Below are positions 20,725 through 30,548 of a stretch of DNA of 64,000 nt, piece after piece (positions within the stretch are counted from its first letter, which is position 1; each line of letters begins with the position of its first letter). Source of the stretch: Rathayibacter iranicus NCPPB 2253 = VKM Ac-1602 (lineage in GTDB: Bacteria; Actinomycetota; Actinomycetes; Actinomycetales; Microbacteriaceae); contig NZ_QGDV01000012.1 of NCBI RefSeq assembly GCF_003149025.1, positions 1-64,000 of the forward strand. The letters are read 5' to 3'. The notes under the pieces are model-generated. The model was given only the letters and a program-made list of their open reading frames with translations. It was not told where the DNA came from and did no database searches. Made by a program: the position numbers and the translations under genes.

Positions 20725-21059
20725 TGCGTTTCTCCTCTGATCTCGGTGAGTGCAGCTCTGCGTCCGGAGTCTTTTCCAGCGCACCCGAGAGAGGTGATCG
20801 TCCCGTTCGCGCCATGCATCAGCACAGCGCTTGCACCCTCGATGCGACTCCCGAGGCGAACCTCAGGAACCGCAGCCTGCCTCCGTTGCTGGAGGCGGGG
20901 TGCTTCTAACCCGGTAACCTTGTGAAGCGGTCAAGCGCGGGTGGGAGAATCTCCACTTTCGAACCGAGGACATGCCTCGGAGCCCGGTCCACCATAGCAG
21001 ACCTGCGCCTCGGGCGACAGCGCCGATCGAAGCACTCCAACTCACCGAACGAAGGACCC
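20725..21059. other. Non-coding space between divergent infC and DUF1844 genes
   Basis: This 335-bp region should hold the infC promoter and leader on the minus strand and the promoter of the plus-strand gene. I see TTGACC (minus, near 20930) and TATGGT (minus, near 20995) as promoter fragments but no well-spaced pair, and AGGAG (just before 20731) as the infC SD. No frame here looks coding. Confidence 0.5.
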
Positions 21060-21440
21060 ATGGCTCAGTACGACGACGATTACACCCGACGCTTCGGTGA
21101 CGGCGAGAATGGCATAGACCTGGTGGCCACTCGCGACATCGCGGAGGTGCCCGCGGTCGAGATCATCACCACTGCGGCCGTGCACCTGATGAGCGCAGCC
21201 GCCGTCAAGTGCGGGCTCGCCGACGAACCCGGCGCACAGATTGACCTCGACGAGGCGCGCAAGCTCATCACTGCCCTCGCCGGGCTGGTCACCGCCGGGG
21301 CCCCCGATATCAGCGACATGCACGCGCGCAGCCTGCGCGACGGACTGCGCACCCTCCAGCTCGCGTTCCGCGAGGCCTCCCCGATTGCCGACCCGATCGG
21401 GAAAGGGCCCGGCGAGAAGTGGACCGGCCCGGTCACCTGA
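21060..21440 (+). CDS. DUF1844 family protein
   Basis: A 126-residue soluble protein with the DUF1844 domain: the AVEIITTAAVHLMSAAAVKCGL segment and LDEARKLITALAGLV are typical. Function unknown; homologues are usually encoded beside infC-rpmI-rplT in actinobacteria, as here. The ATG at 21060 has AAGGA nine bases upstream, better than in-frame codons up to 46 residues earlier. It ends 7 bp before the convergent SseB gene. Confidence 0.88.
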   Translation: MAQYDDDYTRRFGDGENGIDLVATRDIAEVPAVEIITTAAVHLMSAAAVKCGLADEPGAQIDLDEARKLITALAGLVTAGAPDISDMHARSLRDGLRTLQLAFREASPIADPIGKGPGEKWTGPVT

Positions 21441-21447
21441 CCCGAAG

Positions 21448-22236
21448 TCAGCGGGCGACGGCGAGTTGAAGCGTCATCGAATCGACGCGGGCGGCGACGA
21501 TCTCGTCGGCTGCCCAGCGCGCACCAAGCCGGGCGACGAGGGCGGCGAGCGCCTCCTGATCCAGTCCGGGACGCAGTCCGAGCACGACGACGAGTTCGGG
21601 GCCGACGAGCCGCTGGGCGGCGTCTCCCGCACGGACATCGAGCGAGACGACCGCGGGCTCCCCCGCCGTGCAGGCGCGCAAAACTCTCAGAACCTCGGGA
21701 TCGTGTGCGGCCGGGCGCCAGGAGCCCCCCTCGGCGATCGCCCAGAGCGCCGGCCGTCGGACGGCGAATTCCCCGGCGGAGCCAGGATCCAGCACCATCA
21801 CCTCGGTGCCCTCGGCCACGGCGGCCAACGCAGCACGGCGTCCATCCACCGGCACCGGCCGAGCAGAGGCGTCCCAGGCACGCATCGCGTCGATGCTACT
21901 GAAGGCGGGAAGCACAGTGCGGCCATCCGGTCCCGCCACCGTCACCATCGCGAGTTCCTGCGTCTTGTCGACGCGCAGGCGCTCGACCCCCTCGCCCTCC
22001 TCGCCCAGTCGAGCGACAAGAGGGATCAGCAGACGCGAGGAGCGCAGAGCGTCGATGACTGCCTCCGCCCCGCGCGCACCGTCGCCGAACGCGTCGAGGG
22101 CCGCGACCAACCCCGCCGGGGCACGGCCGTCGTCCTCGGAGGCCGTGCTCGGCTCGAAGTGCCGACCCGCCCACGGGGTCCCCGCAGAGTCGGTCAGGTG
22201 AGCCGGGAGCGGACGGTGCTCATTCGAGCGCGACAT
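21448..22236 (-). CDS. SseB-family protein
   Basis: A 262-residue protein whose residues 35-150 match the SseB N-terminal domain ([20 protein letters not shown]..., [21 protein letters not shown]). Actinobacterial members have unknown function. The ATG lies 17 bp inside the end of hisA with GGAGG seven bases upstream, so it is translated from the his message. The place usually taken by hisF in other actinobacteria is occupied by this gene. Confidence 0.85.
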   Translation of the reverse strand: MSRSNEHRPLPAHLTDSAGTPWAGRHFEPSTASEDDGRAPAGLVAALDAFGDGARGAEAVIDALRSSRLLIPLVARLGEEGEGVERLRVDKTQELAMVTVAGPDGRTVLPAFSSIDAMRAWDASARPVPVDGRRAALAAVAEGTEVMVLDPGSAGEFAVRRPALWAIAEGGSWRPAAHDPEVLRVLRACTAGEPAVVSLDVRAGDAAQRLVGPELVVVLGLRPGLDQEALAALVARLGARWAADEIVAARVDSMTLQLAVAR

Positions 22237-22966
22237 CCAGCGCCTCCGCGAGCGTGAAAGCGCCGGCGTACAGCGCCTTGCCCACGATGGCGCCCTCGAG
22301 GCCCTGGGGGACGAGGGTGCGCAGAGCGGCGATGTCGTCGAGGTTCGAGACGCCCCCGGAGGCGATCACCGGACGGCGGGTGCGCGCCATGACCTGCTCC
22401 AAGAGTTCGAGGTTCGGACCCTCGAGGGTGCCGTCCTTGGTCACGTCGGTGACCACGTAGCGGGTGCAGCCGGCCTCCTCGAGGCGGTCGAGGACCTGCC
22501 AGAGATCGCCACCCTCCCTGGTCCACCCCCGCGCCGCGAGCGTCGTCCCACGGACGTCGAGGCCGACCGCGATCTGGTCACCATACTGGGCGATCACGCT
22601 TGCGGCCCACTCGGGGTTCTCGAGCGCGGCCGTGCCGAGGTTGATCCGCTTGGCGCCTGCACTCAGCGCCGACTCGAGACTGCGGTCATCGCGGATACCG
22701 CCAGAAAGTTCGACGTTGACGCCCTTCACCTGGCGGATGACCTTCTTCATGATGCCGTGGTTGTCACCCCGGCCGAACGCGGCATCGAGGTCGACGAGGT
22801 GGATCCACTTCGCACCCTGCTCGGCCCAGTCCCCGGCGGCATCGATCGGATCGCCGTAGTTCGTCTCGGTCCCCGCCTCGCCCTGCGTGAGGCGTACGGC
22901 TTTGCCGCCCGCCACGTCGATCGCGGGCAAAAGAACCAGACCCGGGGCCTTCGTGAACTCGCTCAT
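22220..22966 (-). CDS. hisA: Phosphoribosyl isomerase A (PriA-type HisA)
   Basis: TIM-barrel isomerase converting ProFAR to PRFAR; 248 residues. The catalytic Asp in [15 protein letters not shown] and the second in VVTDVTKDG are intact, and the ARGWTREGG loop is of the PriA type. In actinobacteria without trpF the same enzyme also does the tryptophan-pathway step; this likely applies but needs the rest of the genome. ATG at 22966 with GAGGA upstream. Confidence 0.94.
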   Translation of the reverse strand: MSEFTKAPGLVLLPAIDVAGGKAVRLTQGEAGTETNYGDPIDAAGDWAEQGAKWIHLVDLDAAFGRGDNHGIMKKVIRQVKGVNVELSGGIRDDRSLESALSAGAKRINLGTAALENPEWAASVIAQYGDQIAVGLDVRGTTLAARGWTREGGDLWQVLDRLEEAGCTRYVVTDVTKDGTLEGPNLELLEQVMARTRRPVIASGGVSNLDDIAALRTLVPQGLEGAIVGKALYAGAFTLAEALDVALE

Positions 22967-23025
22967 CGTCATCCTCAGTCTCGAAACCGGTGCCGACCGC
23001 AGCAGGCGCCGACCACCGGCCGATC

Positions 23026-23673
23026 CTAGTTCGTGCGGAGGGTGCCCAGCCAATTCGAGAGCAGCCGCAGGCCCGCCGCTCCCGACTTCTCGGGGTGGAA
23101 CTGCGTCGCGGAGAGTGGCCCATTCTCGACCGCCGCAATGAACGGACCGCCGTGGTCAGCCCACGTCACCGCCGGCCGAGGAAAAGGCGGCATCACGTCG
23201 AGCGACCACTCCCTCGCTCCGTAGGAGTGGACGAAGTAGAAGCGCTCGTCTGCGACCCCGTGGAAGAGGACAGAGTCCTCCGGTGCCGAGATCGTGTTCC
23301 AGCCCATGTGCGGGACGACAGCAGCGGGGAGCAGGTCGACCGTGCCAGGCCACTCCCCCAGGCCCTCGCTCTCGACCCCGCGCTCGACGCCACGCTCGAA
23401 CAAGACCTGCATGCCGACGCAAATCCCGAGCACGGGGCGGCCTCCGGCAAGTCGCTTCTCGATGATCTCGCCACCGCGCGCCCGAGTCAGGGCCGCCATC
23501 ACGGCATCGAACGCCCCGACACCGGGGACCAGGAGGCCATCGGCCTCGAGAGCACGACCACGGTCATCGGTCAGCTCGACGTCGGCCCCGGCCAGCTCGA
23601 GCGCCTTGACGGCGGAGTGGACGTTGCCCGAGCCGTAGTCGTAGACGACCACGGAGGGGCGGACCGAACTCAC
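23026..23673 (-). CDS. hisH: Imidazole glycerol phosphate synthase, glutaminase subunit
   Basis: Class I glutamine amidotransferase that feeds ammonia to HisF; 215 residues. Nucleophile Cys in GICVGMQ and the His/Glu pair in QFHPEKS are present, with the oxyanion-strand PGVGAFD. GTG start overlapping the hisB stop as GTGA. HisF itself is not in the window. Confidence 0.96.
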   Translation of the reverse strand: MSSVRPSVVVYDYGSGNVHSAVKALELAGADVELTDDRGRALEADGLLVPGVGAFDAVMAALTRARGGEIIEKRLAGGRPVLGICVGMQVLFERGVERGVESEGLGEWPGTVDLLPAAVVPHMGWNTISAPEDSVLFHGVADERFYFVHSYGAREWSLDVMPPFPRPAVTWADHGGPFIAAVENGPLSATQFHPEKSGAAGLRLLSNWLGTLRTN

Positions 23674-24290
23674 AGCGCGCCCTTGGTCGACGGGATTCCC
23701 GAGACCAGCGGATCGAACGCCTTCGCCTGTCGGAACGCGCGGGCGAACGCCTTGAACTCGGCCTCGGCGATGTGATGCGGGTCCCGCCCGCCCAGGACGG
23801 TCACGTGCACGGTCAGGCCCGCGTTGACGGCGATCGCCTCGAAAACGTGGCGGACCATCGATCCAGTGAAGTGGCCGCCGATCAGGTGCAGCGCGAATCC
23901 TTCTGGCTCCCCCGCGTGCACGAGGTAGGGGCGGCCGGAGATGTCGACCACGGCCTGTACGAGTGCCTCGTCGAGCGGGACGAGCGCGTCACCGAAACGC
24001 GAGATGCCAGCCTTGTCACCGAGCGCCTCGCGGATCGCGGAACCAAGCACGATGCCGATGTCCTCCGCGGTGTGGTGAATGTCGATCTCGATGTCACCGC
24101 GCGCGCGGACGTGAAGATCAGTGAGGGAGTGCTTCGCGAACGCCGTCAGCAGATGGTCGAAGAACGGCACGCCGGTGTCGAGATCGGCAACGCCGGTGCC
24201 GTCGAGGTCGAGGGAAAGCTCGATGCTCGACTCGCTGGTGGCGCGGCTGAGGGAGGCGGTGCGCCCGGATGCGGCGCTCGGAGAGGTCAT
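23670..24290 (-). CDS. hisB: Imidazoleglycerol-phosphate dehydratase
   Basis: Mn-dependent dehydratase, sixth step of histidine synthesis; 206 residues, single-function as usual in actinobacteria. Metal-binding motifs [19 protein letters not shown] and [14 protein letters not shown] are all present. In the 45-bp gap after hisC, TAGACT lies 7 bases before the ATG, suggesting a separate leaderless transcript besides the hisC one. Confidence 0.97.
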   Translation of the reverse strand: MTSPSAASGRTASLSRATSESSIELSLDLDGTGVADLDTGVPFFDHLLTAFAKHSLTDLHVRARGDIEIDIHHTAEDIGIVLGSAIREALGDKAGISRFGDALVPLDEALVQAVVDISGRPYLVHAGEPEGFALHLIGGHFTGSMVRHVFEAIAVNAGLTVHVTVLGGRDPHHIAEAEFKAFARAFRQAKAFDPLVSGIPSTKGAL

Positions 24291-24297
24291 GCTCGCC

Positions 24298-24303
24298 AGT
24301 CTA
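24298..24303 (-). promoter_or_regulatory. -10 element of internal leaderless hisB promoter
   Basis: TAGACT on the minus strand, 7 bases before the hisB ATG, inside the his operon. Confidence 0.5.
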
Positions 24304-24335
24304 TTCGCGAGGCATAGCCGCTTCTCGGCGGGCGA

Positions 24336-25448
24336 TCACTCCCGCGAGAGGGCGACCGCTGGGTCGGCGGAGGGGGCAGGCAGGGAGGCAAGCGCGGCAA
24401 GAAACGCCGTGGTCTCCTCCTCGGTGCCGGCGCTGACGCGGAGGTGTCCGGGGATCCCGACGTCGCGGATGAGCACACCGCGCGCGAGCAGGCCCTCGAA
24501 CACCGCCACCGGGTCATCGACGCCGCCGAAGAGCACGAAGTTGCTACCCGTCGCGTAAGGGTGGTACCCGAGAGCGCGGAGGCCATCGATCATTCGGTCG
24601 CGCTGCACGATGATCTCACCGACCATCGCGAGCATTTCGTCGGCATGTGCGAGCGCGGCGGTCGCCGCGGCCTGGGTGAGCGCTGAGAGGTGGTACGGGA
24701 GGCGGACGAGGCGCAGGGCGTCGACCACGGCAGGGTCGGCGGCGAGATAGCCGAGGCGGACGCCAGCGAACGCGAAGGCCTTGCTCATCGTGCGCGAGAC
24801 CAGGAGGCGGGGCCGTCCGGGTAGAAGGCTCAGCGCCGTCGGTGCGTCTCGGCCGGCGAACTCCGCGTAGGCCTCGTCGACGACAACGATCCCCTCGGTC
24901 GCGTCATAGACCGATTCGATCACTGCAAGGTCGAGCGGAGTCCCGGTGGGGTTGTTCGGAGCGCACAGGAAGACGATGTCGGGCCGTGCGCGGTGGACGT
25001 GCTCCGCGGCGTACTCGGCCCCGACCTCGAACGCGGCTTGGCGGTCGACCGGTATCCATGCCGTTCCGCTGCCGGAGGCGAGGATCGAGTACATCGAGTA
25101 GGTCGGTGCGAAGCCAAGGAGCGAGCGACCGGGGCCACCGAACGCTTGAAGAACGTGCTGCAAAACCTCGTTCGATCCATTCGCGGCCCAGACGCCGTCG
25201 GAGGTGAGCCCGTGGCCGAGGTAACCCGCGAGGGCGTCGCGGAGTTCACGGAACTCGCGGTCGGGGTAACGGTTGACCGTCTGCAGAGCCACGGAGACGC
25301 GCCCGATGATGTCGGCGATCACCTCGTCGGGGACCGGGTGAGTGTTCTCGTTGACGTTGAGGGCCACGGGGACGACTGCCTGCGGAGCACCGTACGGGTG
25401 CTTGCCTCGGAGGTCGTCACGAAGGGGAAGGTCGTCAAGAGTCGTCAC
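24336..25448 (-). CDS. hisC: Histidinol-phosphate aminotransferase
   Basis: PLP-dependent class I/II aminotransferase, 370 residues. NPTGTP, the Asp/Tyr pair in VVDEAYAEF and the PLP Lys in SRTMSKAFAFAGVRLGY are present. The GTG start follows TACCAT by 6 bases (leaderless pattern). hisD, which precedes hisC in many actinobacteria, is not next to it; a LysM gene is there instead. Confidence 0.96.
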   Translation of the reverse strand: MTTLDDLPLRDDLRGKHPYGAPQAVVPVALNVNENTHPVPDEVIADIIGRVSVALQTVNRYPDREFRELRDALAGYLGHGLTSDGVWAANGSNEVLQHVLQAFGGPGRSLLGFAPTYSMYSILASGSGTAWIPVDRQAAFEVGAEYAAEHVHRARPDIVFLCAPNNPTGTPLDLAVIESVYDATEGIVVVDEAYAEFAGRDAPTALSLLPGRPRLLVSRTMSKAFAFAGVRLGYLAADPAVVDALRLVRLPYHLSALTQAAATAALAHADEMLAMVGEIIVQRDRMIDGLRALGYHPYATGSNFVLFGGVDDPVAVFEGLLARGVLIRDVGIPGHLRVSAGTEEETTAFLAALASLPAPSADPAVALSRE

Positions 25449-25454
25449 CAGGAG

Positions 25455-25460
25455 ATGGTA
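25455..25460 (-). promoter_or_regulatory. -10 element of leaderless hisC promoter
   Basis: TACCAT on the minus strand, 6 bases before the hisC GTG. Confidence 0.5.
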
Positions 25461-25486
25461 GCGGGGTGTCCGACGCGGGCCGGGCC

Positions 25487-25903
25487 TCAGCGCGCAGTAG
25501 CGTACTCGGCCGGGACCGCCAGCCGCTGGCCAGGCTCGAGGCCCGCGCTCGGCAACTGGTTGAGGGCGAGGATGTCGTCGACTACGTCGCGTGGGTCGGC
25601 CTCCGGCGCAAGCTCCTCGGCGAGCGACCAGAGCGACTCTCCCGCGTGCACCGTGACGTAGTGGAACTCGACTGACGCAGGGCTACTCGACGCAAGCGCT
25701 CCACCGCCATTGAGCCCGAAGGCAAATGCACCGGCCACGATCGGCAGCGCACCGAGAACGGCAACCACGAAGCGACCGCGGCGGGTGAGCCGCAAACGCG
25801 TACGGCCAACCTGCACTTCGGCAGCCGCGCCCGGCTGCGGAAGTGGGTCCTGCGACGCGTCGGCGGACGGTCTCGAGCGGAGGGAGGTGAGCTGTGCGGT
25901 CAT
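25487..25903 (-). CDS. LysM-domain membrane protein, probable SOS cell-division suppressor
   Basis: A 138-residue protein: an N-terminal cytoplasmic segment, one membrane helix (about residues 45-70, FVVAVLGALPIVAGAFAFGL), then an extracellular LysM domain (82-135, VTVHAGESLWSLAEEL...) that binds peptidoglycan. AAAGGAG precedes the ATG. It is divergent from lexA with LexA boxes between them, the same arrangement as Bacillus yneA and mycobacterial Rv2719c, which halt division during DNA damage. The role is inferred from that arrangement. Confidence 0.85.
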   Translation of the reverse strand: MTAQLTSLRSRPSADASQDPLPQPGAAAEVQVGRTRLRLTRRGRFVVAVLGALPIVAGAFAFGLNGGGALASSSPASVEFHYVTVHAGESLWSLAEELAPEADPRDVVDDILALNQLPSAGLEPGQRLAVPAEYATAR

Positions 25904-25956
25904 GAGATCGCTCCTTTCAGCGGGAATCCGGGCGGCCTCGGCCAGGAGGTCTATCC

Positions 25957-25983
25957 CGAACGCTTGTACCGAACATATCTTCG
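25957..25983 (-). promoter_or_regulatory. Two adjacent LexA boxes near the LysM gene
   Basis: Compared with CGAAC-N4-GTTCG: CGAACGCTTGTACC (25957-25970) differs at two positions and CGAACATATCTTCG (25970-25983) at one. They share a base and lie 54-80 bp upstream of the LysM ATG. Confidence 0.75.
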
Positions 25984-26046
25984 ACTGCCGCGCCGGTCAA
26001 GCGCCCGGCACGGCGCATCCGCAGCGCAACACCGTCGCGACACACT

Positions 26047-26060
26047 CGAACGAATGTTCC
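26047..26060 (+). promoter_or_regulatory. LexA box at the lexA promoter
   Basis: CGAACGAATGTTCC matches CGAAC-N4-GTTCG except for the last base. It overlaps the -35 position of a promoter whose -10 is TACAGT (26081-26086), so LexA would repress its own gene. Confidence 0.82.
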
Positions 26061-26188
26061 GCGCCGAGACTCTCGGCGGATACAGTTTCGAGAGCCTGGT
26101 TGCAGTAGAGCAGCGACCACCGACATTCCACGTTGAGTCGTGACCGGGCGGGCGCGCGCGCGGCGTGCGCGCCGGGAGAGGGAACATC

Positions 26189-26893
26189 GTGGGCGACGCG
26201 AACACAGCCGGATCATCGGCCGCCAAGACGAAGGCGGCAGCGGGCCGGCGCCGGAAGAACTTGAGCGCGAAGCAGCTCGCCATCCTCGACGCAATCCAGC
26301 GCTCAGTGTCGAGCCGGGGCTACCCGCCGAGCATGCGCGAGATCGGCGACGCAGTCGGCCTCGCCTCGCTCTCCAGCGTCACTCACCAGCTCAACCAGCT
26401 CGAGCTCAGCGGGTACCTGCGCCGCGATCCGAACCGGCCCCGTGCGCTCGAAATCCTGATCGACGTGCCGAGCTCCACGGAGGACGACGGCTCCTTCGAG
26501 TCGACCGCGACGGTCGCCGACGCGGCGATGGTGCCGCTCGTGGGGCGCATCGCGGCGGGCGTCCCGATCATGGCGGATCAGCAGATCGACGAGGTCTTTC
26601 CACTCCCTCGCCAGCTCGTGGGCAAGGGCGAACTCTTCATGCTCAGGGTGGTGGGCGAGTCGATGATCGACGCGGCGATCTGCGACGGCGATTGGGTCGT
26701 CGTCCGCTCGCAGCGCACCGCAGAGAACGGTGAGATCGTCGCGGCGATGCTCGACGGCGAGGCGACCGTCAAGGTGCTCCGCCAGCGCGACGGACACACC
26801 TGGCTCCTCCCCCGCAACTCCAATTTCGAGCCGATTCTCGGCGACGAGGCCGAGGTGCTCGGCAAAATCGTCGCGGTGCTGCGCTCGGTCTAA
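26189..26893 (+). CDS. lexA: SOS-response repressor LexA
   Basis: Repressor of the SOS regulon, self-cleaved with RecA filaments. 234 residues: winged helix at 25-90 ([23 protein letters not shown]), then the S24 peptidase fold with cleavage site Ala123-Gly124, nucleophile Ser158 in GESM and Lys195. The Gly/Ala/Lys N-terminal extension of about 24 residues is usual in actinobacteria. GTG at 26189 chosen for the GGGAGAGG upstream; an in-frame GTG eight codons earlier lacks an SD. Confidence 0.97.
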   Translation: MGDANTAGSSAAKTKAAAGRRRKNLSAKQLAILDAIQRSVSSRGYPPSMREIGDAVGLASLSSVTHQLNQLELSGYLRRDPNRPRALEILIDVPSSTEDDGSFESTATVADAAMVPLVGRIAAGVPIMADQQIDEVFPLPRQLVGKGELFMLRVVGESMIDAAICDGDWVVVRSQRTAENGEIVAAMLDGEATVKVLRQRDGHTWLLPRNSNFEPILGDEAEVLGKIVAVLRSV

Positions 26894-26907
26894 GTCCCGC
26901 CGCGGAC

Positions 26908-26943
26908 ACGGGGGCCCGTGGCTGCACGCAGGCCGGGCCCCGT
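26908..26943. terminator. Bidirectional terminator between lexA and metE
   Basis: ACGGGGGCCCG (26908-26918) and CGGGCCCCGT (26934-26943) form a 10-bp stem with one bulged G, placed between the convergent stops of lexA and metE. Confidence 0.75.
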
Positions 26944-26958
26944 CTCCGTTCCTCCGGG

Positions 26959-29280
26959 TCAGACCACCGCGAGCGAGGCGCGAGTTGCCGCCGCCGCCGC
27001 GACCATCGCGCGGAGCGACGCGACCGTCTCGTCGTAGCCGCGCGTCTTCAAACCACAGTCCGGGTTGATCCAGAGCTGCCGCCCCGGGATCGAGCCGAGC
27101 GCGATCCGGACAAGTTCCGCGAGCTCGTCGCCACTGGGTACTCGCGGCGAGTGGATGTCGTAGACGCCCGGCCCGATACCGCGTGCGAAGCCCGAGCGCT
27201 CGATGTCGCCGACGACCTCCATCCGCGAGCGCGCCGCCTCGATGCTGGTCACATCAGCGTCGAGCCGGTCAATCGCATCAATGACCACCCCGAACTCCGA
27301 GTAACAGAGGTGCGTGTGAATCTGCGTCGCGGTCGCCGCTCCGCCCGTCGCCAGCCGGAACGCGCCGACCGACCACTCCAGGTAGTCCGGCTGAGCCGCC
27401 GCCTCGAGCGGCAGGAGTTCGCGCAGCGCCGGCTCGTCCACCTGCACGATTCGGATGCCGGCCCGCTCGAGGTCGGCGATCTCGTCGCGCAGGGCGAGCG
27501 CAACCTGATCGGCCGTCTCAGCGAGTGGCTGGTCGTCGCGGACGAACGACCACGCGAGGATCGTCACCGGCCCGGTGAGCATTCCCTTCACTGGCCGGTC
27601 GGTCAGCGACTGGGTGAAGCGTGACCACTCCACCGTGATCGGCGCCGGCCGCGCCACGTCGCCCCACAGGAGGGAGGGTCGCGTACAGCGGCTGCCGTAG
27701 GACTGCACCCAACCGTTCCGCGTCACCGCGAAGCCGTCGAGGTGCTCGGCGAAGTACTGCACCATGTCGTTGCGCTCGGGCTCGCCGTGCACGAGGACGT
27801 CGAGGCCGATCTCTTCCTGGAGGCGCACGACGCGCACGATCTCCTCGCGCATCCGCTCCGTGTACTGCTCGGCGGTGAGGTCGCCGCGGCCGACCGCGGC
27901 GCGGGCCGTGCGGATCTCGCGAGTCTGCGGGAACGAGCCGATCGTCGTTGTGGGCAGCAGCGGAAGACCGAGCGCCTTCTCCTGAGAAGCGAGGCGCTCA
28001 ACGACAGGAGCGCGAGACCGATCCGCGGGGCGGAGTGCCGCGGCGCGCTCGCGCACGGAACCGTCCCGCACGCCCGGCGCCGCGCGACGGTCCTCCAGTG
28101 CCGCGGTCGCGGCGTCAAGCTCCTGCTCGATCGCACTGCGGCCCTCCCGAAGCCCGCGGGCAAGCACGGCAATCTGCTCGACCTTCTGATCGGCAAAGGC
28201 GAGCCAGGAGGCCAGCCGTGGGTCAAGGTCCGGCTCGTCGGTCACGTCATGCGGCACGTGCACCAGGGAGGTGGAACTCGCGACGGCGACGTCGGCCGCG
28301 AGGGGACGCAGCGCTTCGGCCCGCTCCAGCGCGGCCGCGAGGTCGCCGCGCCAGACATTGTGACCATCGACGACTCCCGCCACAAGCACGGTGCGCTCGA
28401 GTCCCGGCACCGCCACGGGGGACGCGCCCTTCACGAGGTCGACGCCGACGGCCTCGACACCCGCGGAGACCAGCACCGGCAGCGCGTCGCCCAGCGTGCC
28501 ATACGGCGCGGCAACGAACAGTGCGGGCCGCTCCTGGGCCTCGGCGAGGAGGCCGTACGCCGCTGCGACGGCCGCGAGGACCTGCTCCCGTGAGACGCCC
28601 AGCGACTCCGAGACGAGCGCCGGCTCGTCGAGCTGCACCCACTCGGCGCCAGCCGCCCGCAGCCGAGCCAGCATCTCGACGTAGACCGGCATAAGGTCGG
28701 CAAGGCGTGACAGCGGCGCGAACCCAGCAGGCGCCGTGTCGTCGGGCTTCGCGAGGAGGAGGTAGGTGACCGGCCCCACGAGGACGGGGCGCGTCGTAAA
28801 GCCCGCCTCGCGCGCCTCCTGAACCTCACGCACTCGCCGCGTGTCGGCCAGGGAGAACACCGTTTGCGGGCCGATCTCAGGCACGAGGTAGTGGTAGTTG
28901 GAGTCGAACCACTTCGTCATCTCCAGCGGTGCCCGCTCACCGTCGCCCCGTGCCAGTGTGAAGGATCCGGCCAGGTCGACCGCACCGTCTATCACGAGGT
29001 CCGCGAATCGCTCGGGGATCGCACCGACCGCGAGTGTGGTGTCGAGCACCTGGTCGTAGAAAGAGTGCGCCTCCGGGATCGACGAGTCGTCGCGACCGAG
29101 ACCGAGGGTGTGGAGGCGCTCCCGTGTCGCGGCGCGCAGTGTGGCCGCCGAGGCTTCGAGCTCGTCGGCAGAAATGACTCCGGACCAGAAGGACTCGATG
29201 GCTCTCTTCAGCTCTCGGCGGCGCCCGATCCGCGGGTAGCCAAGGATGGTGCCGGTCGGGAAGGCGGGGGTGGTGCTCAT
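26959..29280 (-). CDS. metE: Cobalamin-independent methionine synthase
   Basis: Transfers methyl from 5-methyl-tetrahydrofolate (polyglutamate) to homocysteine; 773 residues, two (beta/alpha)8 barrels. The N-terminal GYPRIGRRRELK motif and the Zn ligands of the C-terminal barrel are present: His and Cys in HTHLCYSEF and Cys in NPDCGLKTRGYDE. AGGAG lies 8 bases before the ATG. It sits 11 bp after metF, so folate reduction and methyl transfer are co-expressed. No cobalamin riboswitch was recognised upstream. Confidence 0.97.
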   Translation of the reverse strand: MSTTPAFPTGTILGYPRIGRRRELKRAIESFWSGVISADELEASAATLRAATRERLHTLGLGRDDSSIPEAHSFYDQVLDTTLAVGAIPERFADLVIDGAVDLAGSFTLARGDGERAPLEMTKWFDSNYHYLVPEIGPQTVFSLADTRRVREVQEAREAGFTTRPVLVGPVTYLLLAKPDDTAPAGFAPLSRLADLMPVYVEMLARLRAAGAEWVQLDEPALVSESLGVSREQVLAAVAAAYGLLAEAQERPALFVAAPYGTLGDALPVLVSAGVEAVGVDLVKGASPVAVPGLERTVLVAGVVDGHNVWRGDLAAALERAEALRPLAADVAVASSTSLVHVPHDVTDEPDLDPRLASWLAFADQKVEQIAVLARGLREGRSAIEQELDAATAALEDRRAAPGVRDGSVRERAAALRPADRSRAPVVERLASQEKALGLPLLPTTTIGSFPQTREIRTARAAVGRGDLTAEQYTERMREEIVRVVRLQEEIGLDVLVHGEPERNDMVQYFAEHLDGFAVTRNGWVQSYGSRCTRPSLLWGDVARPAPITVEWSRFTQSLTDRPVKGMLTGPVTILAWSFVRDDQPLAETADQVALALRDEIADLERAGIRIVQVDEPALRELLPLEAAAQPDYLEWSVGAFRLATGGAATATQIHTHLCYSEFGVVIDAIDRLDADVTSIEAARSRMEVVGDIERSGFARGIGPGVYDIHSPRVPSGDELAELVRIALGSIPGRQLWINPDCGLKTRGYDETVASLRAMVAAAAATRASLAVV

Positions 29281-29291
29281 GCGGTTCGCTC

Positions 29292-30296
29292 CTAGGGGGA
29301 CGGGGTGGGCAGGTTGGCAGCGCTGGGCAGGGACGGTGCGGAGTCGGGCAACAGCCCGCTCTCGGCCAGCACCGCCAGCGCCGCCTCGTGGCGGTTGAAG
29401 GCGTAAAGATGGACGGCGGGCGCACCGCCAGCGACGAGAGTGCGGACGAGGCGCGCGGCGTGCTCCACGCCGATCCGTGCGCGCACCTCGTCGTCTGGCT
29501 CCACATCCAGCGCAATCGCGAGCTCGGCAGGCAGATCCTCGCCGCTCAGCTCGAGCATTCGGCGCAGGCGCCCGGGACTCGTCACGGGCATCACACCCGG
29601 GATGATCGGCATCCGCAGTCCGGCAGCCCGCGCGCGATCGACGAACCGCAAGTAGTCATCCGCGTGGAAGAAGAGCTGGGTGAGAGCGAACGACGCTCCC
29701 GCCGCCTCCTTCGCCAGCAGCACGTCAATGTCCTGCGTGCGCGAGCGGGAGCGCGGATGCCCGTTCGGAAACGCGGCGACGGCGACCTCCGCGTGCGGGC
29801 GAGCGCCCACCTCCACCCGCTGTGCATTCGGCAGCCCGGGCACCGCGACCGCTCCGTAAGGCTCGCGCTCGGCCTGAACTCGGTGGATCAGCTGCACCAG
29901 CTCGGCGGCGCTGCCTAACTCGCCGAGGAACGGGTCGCCCTCCGGCGTCCCCACGGGCGGATCCCCACGCAGGGCAAGGAATCGAGTGACTCCCGCCCCG
30001 AGGAACTCGCGCACGAGGCTGCTCGCCTCCGCGTGGGTGGAGCCGACACAGGTGAGGTGCGCGAGCGCGGGGGTCGACGTGTGCTCGCGGAGGTAGCGGA
30101 GGATCTCCAGAGACGCGCTTCGTGACGATCCGCCCGCCCCGTAGGTCACCGAGACGAAGTCAGGCCGGACCGCAGCAAGCCGATCCACGGTCTTGGTCAG
30201 CGCGAGAGCCCCGGCAGGAGTGCGGGGTGGGTAGATCTCGAACGAGAAGGGGACGGACGAACAGGCGGGGTCCGCCGATGATCGCTGCTCCGACAC
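29292..30296 (-). CDS. metF: 5,10-methylenetetrahydrofolate reductase
   Basis: Flavoenzyme that makes the methyl donor for MetE; 334 residues. The N-terminal FSFEIYPPRTPAGA (catalytic Glu), SVTYGAGGSSR, LRGDPP and the FFHADDYLRFVDRAR segment are typical. The GTG at 30296 follows GGAGG by 8 bases; a longer frame of 69 extra codons upstream has no SD and poor composition. Coupled to metE downstream. Confidence 0.95.
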   Translation of the reverse strand: MSEQRSSADPACSSVPFSFEIYPPRTPAGALALTKTVDRLAAVRPDFVSVTYGAGGSSRSASLEILRYLREHTSTPALAHLTCVGSTHAEASSLVREFLGAGVTRFLALRGDPPVGTPEGDPFLGELGSAAELVQLIHRVQAEREPYGAVAVPGLPNAQRVEVGARPHAEVAVAAFPNGHPRSRSRTQDIDVLLAKEAAGASFALTQLFFHADDYLRFVDRARAAGLRMPIIPGVMPVTSPGRLRRMLELSGEDLPAELAIALDVEPDDEVRARIGVEHAARLVRTLVAGGAPAVHLYAFNRHEAALAVLAESGLLPDSAPSLPSAANLPTPSP

Positions 30297-30375
30297 GCCT
30301 GTGCCCTCCGTTCCTCGTACCGAACCCCGGAAGGAGTCGGCTGGGTTCGGACCGCTGCCAGGCTCGGCTGTCTGT

Positions 30376-30407
30376 CCCCGCACCAGTCGGCCCCCGCACC
30401 AGTCGGC
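30376..30407. repeat. 16-bp perfect tandem duplication upstream of metF
   Basis: Two abutting copies (30376-30391 and 30392-30407) of ccccgcaccagtcggc, about 80 bp upstream of the metF start. Could be a paired regulator-binding site or simple slippage. Confidence 0.85.
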
Positions 30408-30548
30408 GCCTCGCGGACCACAGTAGGAAGCCCGGGTCATTGAGTCGAGCGGAGATGACGTCGTGTGAAGCGGTATGACGCCGCGTGTCGGGGCCGGATG
30501 CACCGAGCGCCCGCCTCCCGGGACGGGGAGCCAGGCGCTACGGCGGCG

